Assembly: GCF_009905375.1 (NCBI RefSeq)
Contig: NC_133656.1
Span: 233,377,111 to 233,441,110, forward strand
DNA from: Apium graveolens
Lineage: Eukaryota > Streptophyta > Magnoliopsida > Apiales > Apiaceae
Length of the DNA stretch: 64,000 nucleotides
Direction: 5' to 3'
Positions within the stretch are counted from its first letter, which is position 1; each line of letters opens with the position of its first letter. This document shows, one piece after another, positions 59,455 to 64,000 of this stretch. The notes beneath the pieces are model-generated. The model had not been told where the DNA came from and ran no database searches. It saw only the letters and a list, made by a program, of their open reading frames with translations. Position numbers and translations under genes: made by a program.

Positions 59455-61375
59455 CTAAGGAGCGGAGGTGTCCTCGGCATCCATGTCATCATCCCCTCCG
59501 CTCTCGCTGTATATCTCATCAGTCCCGGTCTCTGAGGAAGAAGAGCTGTGATCAGCTGCTGTAGGCCTAGAAGATGACTCGGGAGGGGGAAGAAGCGGGT
59601 CCTGAGGGATGTTATCCGAGGCAACTACACGGGTGCGAAACCTCTGTAGTAGTGTCTCATCATCAGGGCACACATAGTCTGCTGGGTTGATATCGGGACA
59701 AGCCTCGTTCACGGTCCCAAGGGCCGTGTCTCATGCCGTCCTAAAAAACCCATGGAACACCGTGTTGTCCCTCATCCTCATGGACTAAGTAAACTCCTCC
59801 GAGTCCAAATAAGAATCAATCGTTCTGTCCTTCTCGGCCCTCAGGACGACCAACTCAGCATTTGACTCTCCTAGCTCCTCTTCCTTACGCTTCATCTTTC
59901 TCTCCAGCGAAGCGTACTTCTTCTGCTACCTCCTAAGAACATTATCGGCGTTATCTGCGGCCTTCTTCCATAATTCAGCTTGCCTCACAGTCACTTGGAA
60001 ATAAGCATTAGACTGAAATAAAACAATAAATAAAAAATGTAACGCAATAAAATGCTACGAGTATATGAGAAAAAGGAGTTTGAGAAGAGGGATTGTACCG
60101 AGGCCAGAGACTGAGCGCCCATGAGCTTTATCCTCTCCAAATCTAGGCCAGCCACGATATCAGTAAAGTCCTTGGGGGTCACAGAGTGGTAGGACCAATC
60201 CCATGCATGTTTCGTGGATCCAACCACGGTATCCCCCCGACGGAACCCCCGGAGAGGTTGGAAAGCACCAGTGGCAACAGAAGTGGGAGCAGCAGCAGAA
60301 ACATGAGAAGTTGGGACTTCAGTTCCCCGTGAGGAAGCCTCCACCATAGGCTCCTTATGCTTCCTTAAAAAGCTAGGCTCCAAAGCCTTTCCCCGGGTAT
60401 CCAACCCTGCGAGTCGGGCCTTTTTCATCCTCACTATTTCCTCAACAACGGGCAGGTTGTCTTCATTGATTTCCTTAGCGGCTGCAAAAACAAAAGAGAA
60501 ACAAAAATAAGTGGTGTCAATAATGCATGAAAAAAAGAAAAAAAGAGAAGGGAAGAGAAATACCCTGCACAGAAACTGAGGAAAACCCCACTTGAATAAG
60601 GGAAAACTCCTCTAATAAAGTCCAGCTTGGAGTGGCACCGTCATCCAGGATGAGCTCATTATAGATAATAGTTTCTTCGGGGGTTAGGTGAATGGATTTG
60701 AGGATACCATCACTGACCTTCCCGAAGGAGGATCTGAGGAGGGTGCCCCAGTCTCCATTCTCCCACCTAATTCGGACAAAAACTACTCCTCCAGTGTTGG
60801 TTATTGTCAAGGATTAAAGCACTGTTAAAGATGTGTTGGTATTTGGGCCTTTGTCTAATATAGACCCAACCACAGGTATTTTGATAACTATTGTAACATT
60901 GAAAGATTTTCCTAAAAATAGCTACTGACAAAGGGAAACCGCTTCTAAGACATAAGACCATGAAACCTAAAATATTTCTCCAAGCATTAGGGGGAAGCTG
61001 ACAAAGACTAATTTGTAAGTCTGCTAGTAAGATGGGAATGAACTTGTGAAAAGGGAATCTATGCCCAGCAGTGAGGGCGTCTGCGTAAATGAATAAAGTG
61101 TCGGGCTTCCAGTGACATGTGCGGTCACCACCTTCAGTGGGAACTATCCTAAGAGGGGGACGAACGTTATAAAGTGTGTTGAGCTTATTAAAATCTACAT
61201 TGTACCATTTGTTACAATAGTCAAATGAATCTAGATGTGCATTAGATGGATATTCATCCCTCCTAGTGTTTATCATGTCTAATAAAGACATATAAGAGGA
61301 ACGAATTTCAGTTTCATTATCTCGCTTGGAAGCAGAAGCAATCTTGGCCGCCCTCTCGGAACTTTTATCCGTCAT
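59455..61375 (-). pseudogene. Antisense additional ORF of the Tat element
   Basis: On the strand opposite to pol, a protein begins MTDKSSERAAKIASASKRD at 61375. It continues YMSLLDMINTRRDEYPSNAH, DRTCHWKPDTLFIYADALTA, and RFPFHKFIPILLADLQISLC, the plant-transposon-type region that some databases label as a putative plant transposon protein domain. A one-base shift near 60780 joins to RIRWENGDWGTLLRSSFGKV (to about 60560), followed by a plausible donor. A later exon (60434-60120) holds DWSYHSVTPKDF, and the end (59900-59455) is helical and acidic, ending GGDDDMDAEDTSAP. Antisense extra ORFs between pol and the 3' LTR are known in Tat elements; function unknown. Stops in the distal part (about 59930 and 59790). 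Confidence 0.65.
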
Positions 61376-62099
61376 TGATGGAGGTAGAAGATAACTTGAA
61401 ACTTTGGAAGGAGGGGAAGAAGGCCGGAAAAGGCTTGGTTATCACCGGAAAATTTCTAGAAGAGAAGAGGGAGGAGGAGAGTTTGAGAAATGAGAAATGA
61501 GAAGTGTGATTTCTCATTTCTCCCTCCGCCCTTTTATAGCAACAAGAATCCGGTGATTGGGCCGGTAAAACAGAAGTTCAACCGGCTATAGCAGGTCAAA
61601 AGCCTAACTGGGCCCAAAACCTGGAACATTCTGGAAGAATCCAGAGAATTCTGGAGAAAAAATATATATACTAAATTATATAAATAATTCCAGGAATATT
61701 ATGAAAATTCTAGAATATTCCGGATCTTGGGCTTTGAAGCCCATGAAGGATGACCCAACAGAAAAAGCCCAAATTTGGAATTTTCCAGAACCACCTCAAA
61801 AATAAATATATGTATCTTAGAAAATTCGGAAAACTTTTGGAGGCCCAAGGCTAAGGCCCAGTTTTTGTAAGACCAAGGAGCCCAATCAGAAGCCCAATAT
61901 AATGGCCCAAATCAGGGAATTTATAAAGAAAATCCACAGAACCCATTAAAGGGCCCAAAAAATTAAAAGGCTCAAGAATAGAAATTTGGCCCAATTAAAG
62001 GTCAAGACCTACGAAAATTTCGGTCAGAACTCTGCTACAATTCCTGGTCGAAGGTCTCTTCTCGAAATTACCCTCGACCAGAAAATAATGGCCCTTTGT

Positions 62100-62460
62100 T
62101 CGGTCAAAAATTAATTCAGCAAAAAAAAAATCTTGACCGAATTTCGGTCAGGATTCTGGTCGAACAGCCCTGGTCGAAGGAGGCCACGACCAGGAAAAAT
62201 AGGAGGATAATTTGGTCAGAAACGAAGGACCAGGGTCAAAATCCTGACCGAAATAGGTCAGGAATCCTGTTCGAACGATCCTAACCAAAATGGCTGTCGA
62301 TCAGGAAAAATAGGAGGATAATTCGGTCAGAAACGAAGGACCAGGGTCAAAATCCTGACCGAAATAGGTCAGGAATCCTGGTCGAATGATCCTGAACGAA
62401 ATGGTTGTCGACCATAACAAACAGAAGTCTTATTCGACCAGGATCCTGGTCGACAGGATT
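62100..62460. repeat. 111 bp tandem repeats in the Tat 3' UTR
   Basis: The word 'ggaaaaataggaggataat' starts at 62193 and 62304, and the blocks around it match for about 111 bases. Within and around them a shorter word, CCTGGTCGAA or CCTGACCGAA, recurs more than ten times. Confidence 0.8.
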
Positions 62461-62519
62461 CCTGGTCGAAATTACACCAAAAAAAAGAAAAAAGAAAGAA
62501 ATGAAAAGAAAATATCTTG

Positions 62520-62760
62520 GAAAATTCCTGAAAATTATGAATATTTTCTAGAAATTAGGAATAAATCCTATAAATTAAGGAAAAATCCCAAAAAATTAAG
62601 GAAAAATTCCTTTAAATTAAGGAAAAATCACATAAATTAAGGGAAAAATCCTGTAAATTAAGGAAAAATCCTAGAAATTATGGAAAAATTCCTGTAAATT
62701 TAGGAAAATCCCAGAAATTAGGAAAAATTCCCGTGGAGTTAGAAAAATACCAGAAAACTC
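62520..62760. repeat. About 22 bp tandem repeats in the Tat 3' UTR
   Basis: Nine or more variants of 'cctataaattaaggaaaaat' in direct order, degrading toward the right. Adjacent to the 111 bp array. Confidence 0.8.
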
Positions 62761-62950
62761 CTAAATAATAGGAATAAGGTAAAAAAAGTGATGGAGAGAT
62801 TCCAAAATAACCCTAAAGCCACGTACAAGGAAAATCGTTGTAAATGTGTAGGTCGCTCCACACTTTAAGCAAAAACGATACCCTGTAGGGGAATGAATAA
62901 ACTTAACATCTGCGAAATCTTTTACGGTTTTCCAAAATTTGGGGGGCAAA

Positions 62951-63460
62951 TGATAGAGAGTAAAATAATGCCTGATTGCGTAACTAATATCTCATTAATT
63001 ATACCAGAATTGGGCTGACAGTTAAGCCCGTAGAAAAGGCCCACAACCCTGAATATTAATTAATTTTGTAATTAATTAATAAGGGATAAATTAGTTAATG
63101 AAAAAGTCCAAATAAGGACACAATTCCCTAGAGATTGGCCTCCAAGAGATCTCATAGGATAAGGAATCAGTCTCCTACTTCCTAGGAATCCAAAGTCCAT
63201 TCTAATTCAGAGACTTGTCCACCAAGTCTTCCAACTCTAGTTCAATTCAAGGACTCCCAACGCCTATATATGGGGTCTCACCCCCACCAAATCAGAACTA
63301 CATTTTTTGACTTGATCCTTGGCAATCAGCAAGGTACGTAGGCATCTTGTTAAGGCAGATCGAGTCACGAGACACAAGAGCAGTCAAATCGAGCCTCGAA
63401 GCTCACGAACCCTAGTAATAAATACAACAATTAATATACCCTAGTTTTCAATTCATAACA
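62951..63460 (+). repeat. 3' LTR of the Tat element
   Basis: Starts TGATAGAGAG after the polypurine tract and ends TCATAACA, followed by ATACT. Partner of 54596-55104. Confidence 0.92.
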
Positions 63461-63465
63461 ATACT

Positions 63466-64000
63466 GACTGCCATATTTTTAATATGTTTTTTTAATTATT
63501 AATTCTGATTAATAATTATTACTTATTCCCTAAAAATTGGCCAGTAATTGAAAAAAATTGGATTTATCATTCAATATTGGTCTTATCTATACCATTATAT
63601 AAAAGATGAAACAAGCAAAATTTTAATACGGTACTTATTTTTTGGTACAAGCTGATTTTACATAGTTATCTTTACTCAATAATCTTTACTAATTTAATTT
63701 TTGTATTAATTAGACTTAAAAAAATTAATTAATTCCGACCTGCTAAACTAAATAATCCGGAAACCTAAAAGCTAACATATATTCCTAAATCCTCGTCAAC
63801 TTCATATATGAAAGTTCCTGCATCAATTCGCCTACGATTTCACCATTTTATGAATTCACCGATCTAGGTTAATAAAAATATTGTGCGATTAAAATAAAAA
63901 TAAAATATTATCTAACTAATTGAAACAAAATCATGTATACTATTAATACGGGATTAAACAAAATTATCCTATTTATGTGGACTTTAAAAAAATTGTGCTC
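63466..64000. other. AT-rich intergenic sequence
   Basis: No coding signal, repeat or RNA recognised to the right edge. Confidence 0.5.

Larger units (their letters stand above)
54596..63460 (+). mobile_element. Tat-lineage Ty3/gypsy element (Retand/Ogre group)
   Basis: LTRs at 54596-55104 and 62951-63460, with perfect ATACT duplications (54591-54595 and 63461-63465). Pol has RT, RNase H and a second archaeal-type RNase H, a mark of the Tat lineage, then integrase. Most of gag and all protease are missing. Between pol and the 3' LTR lie an antisense extra ORF and tandem repeats, as in other Tat elements. A polypurine tract TTTGGGGGGCAAA precedes the 3' LTR. The element is complete in outline but broken in detail. 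Confidence 0.92.

Noticed and set aside
62520..62760. CRISPR-like regularly spaced repeats
   Set aside because: The units are contiguous and degenerate, without unique spacers, and the DNA is plant nuclear.

Overview
The window is nuclear DNA of a flowering plant, most likely a eudicot. Four spliced host genes of plant-specific or plant-typical families sit in AT-rich sequence with (GA)n microsatellites and nested plant transposons (chromovirus, Tat and copia LTR elements, CACTA, PIF/Harbinger, Stowaway and hAT-like). The repeat families recall asterid genomes, but the species cannot be named from sequence alone. No rRNA gene, tRNA gene or CRISPR array was found.

Layout. 1-352 is the 5' end of a LINE-type DUF4283 ORF on the minus strand. 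1213-17965 is one degraded Reina-like Ty3/gypsy element with matching LTRs, a TTGTT target duplication, a primer site and a chromodomain pol. It is split by a CACTA transposon (about 1588-13597) carrying TNPA-like and TNP2-like pseudogenes. That CACTA was in turn hit by a PIF/Harbinger MITE and by a copia element now reduced to a solo LTR. 18080-18310 is the tail of another copia element. 19850-20928 is a thioredoxin h9-like gene with an unusual C-terminal repeat tail. 21758-27717 is a minus-strand gypsy derivative with a 3.8 kb LTR and a gag fused to a scrap of RT. 28647-29790 is a probable LTR remnant.

The central gene island holds a NETWORKED/KIP1-like actin-binding-family gene (31568-33694) and an EDR4-like gene (38490-41471), with a Stowaway MITE between them. 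Downstream, the last 59 codons of the EDR4 gene, its 3' flank and the start of a copia element occur twice (41294-42989 and 45157-46705). The two copies are separated by about 2.2 kb holding a duplicated receiver-domain-like fragment and a short satellite array. The second copy continues into a full-length copia (45818-49440) whose integrase core has been deleted. An EIF1AD-type eIF1A-domain gene (49670-51613, minus strand) converges on it.

The right end holds an hAT-like non-autonomous element (52667-53598) and a Tat-lineage gypsy element (54596-63460). The Tat element has perfect ATACT target duplications, dual RNase H, no protease and only a gag remnant, a spliced-looking antisense extra ORF, and a tandem-repeat-rich 3' UTR.

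The host genes are independent single-copy-type loci rather than a pathway cluster: redox signalling at membranes, cytoskeleton-membrane linkage, immune and trafficking control, and RNA binding. Nearly all transposon ORFs carry stops, frameshifts or lost catalytic residues and are annotated as pseudogenes.
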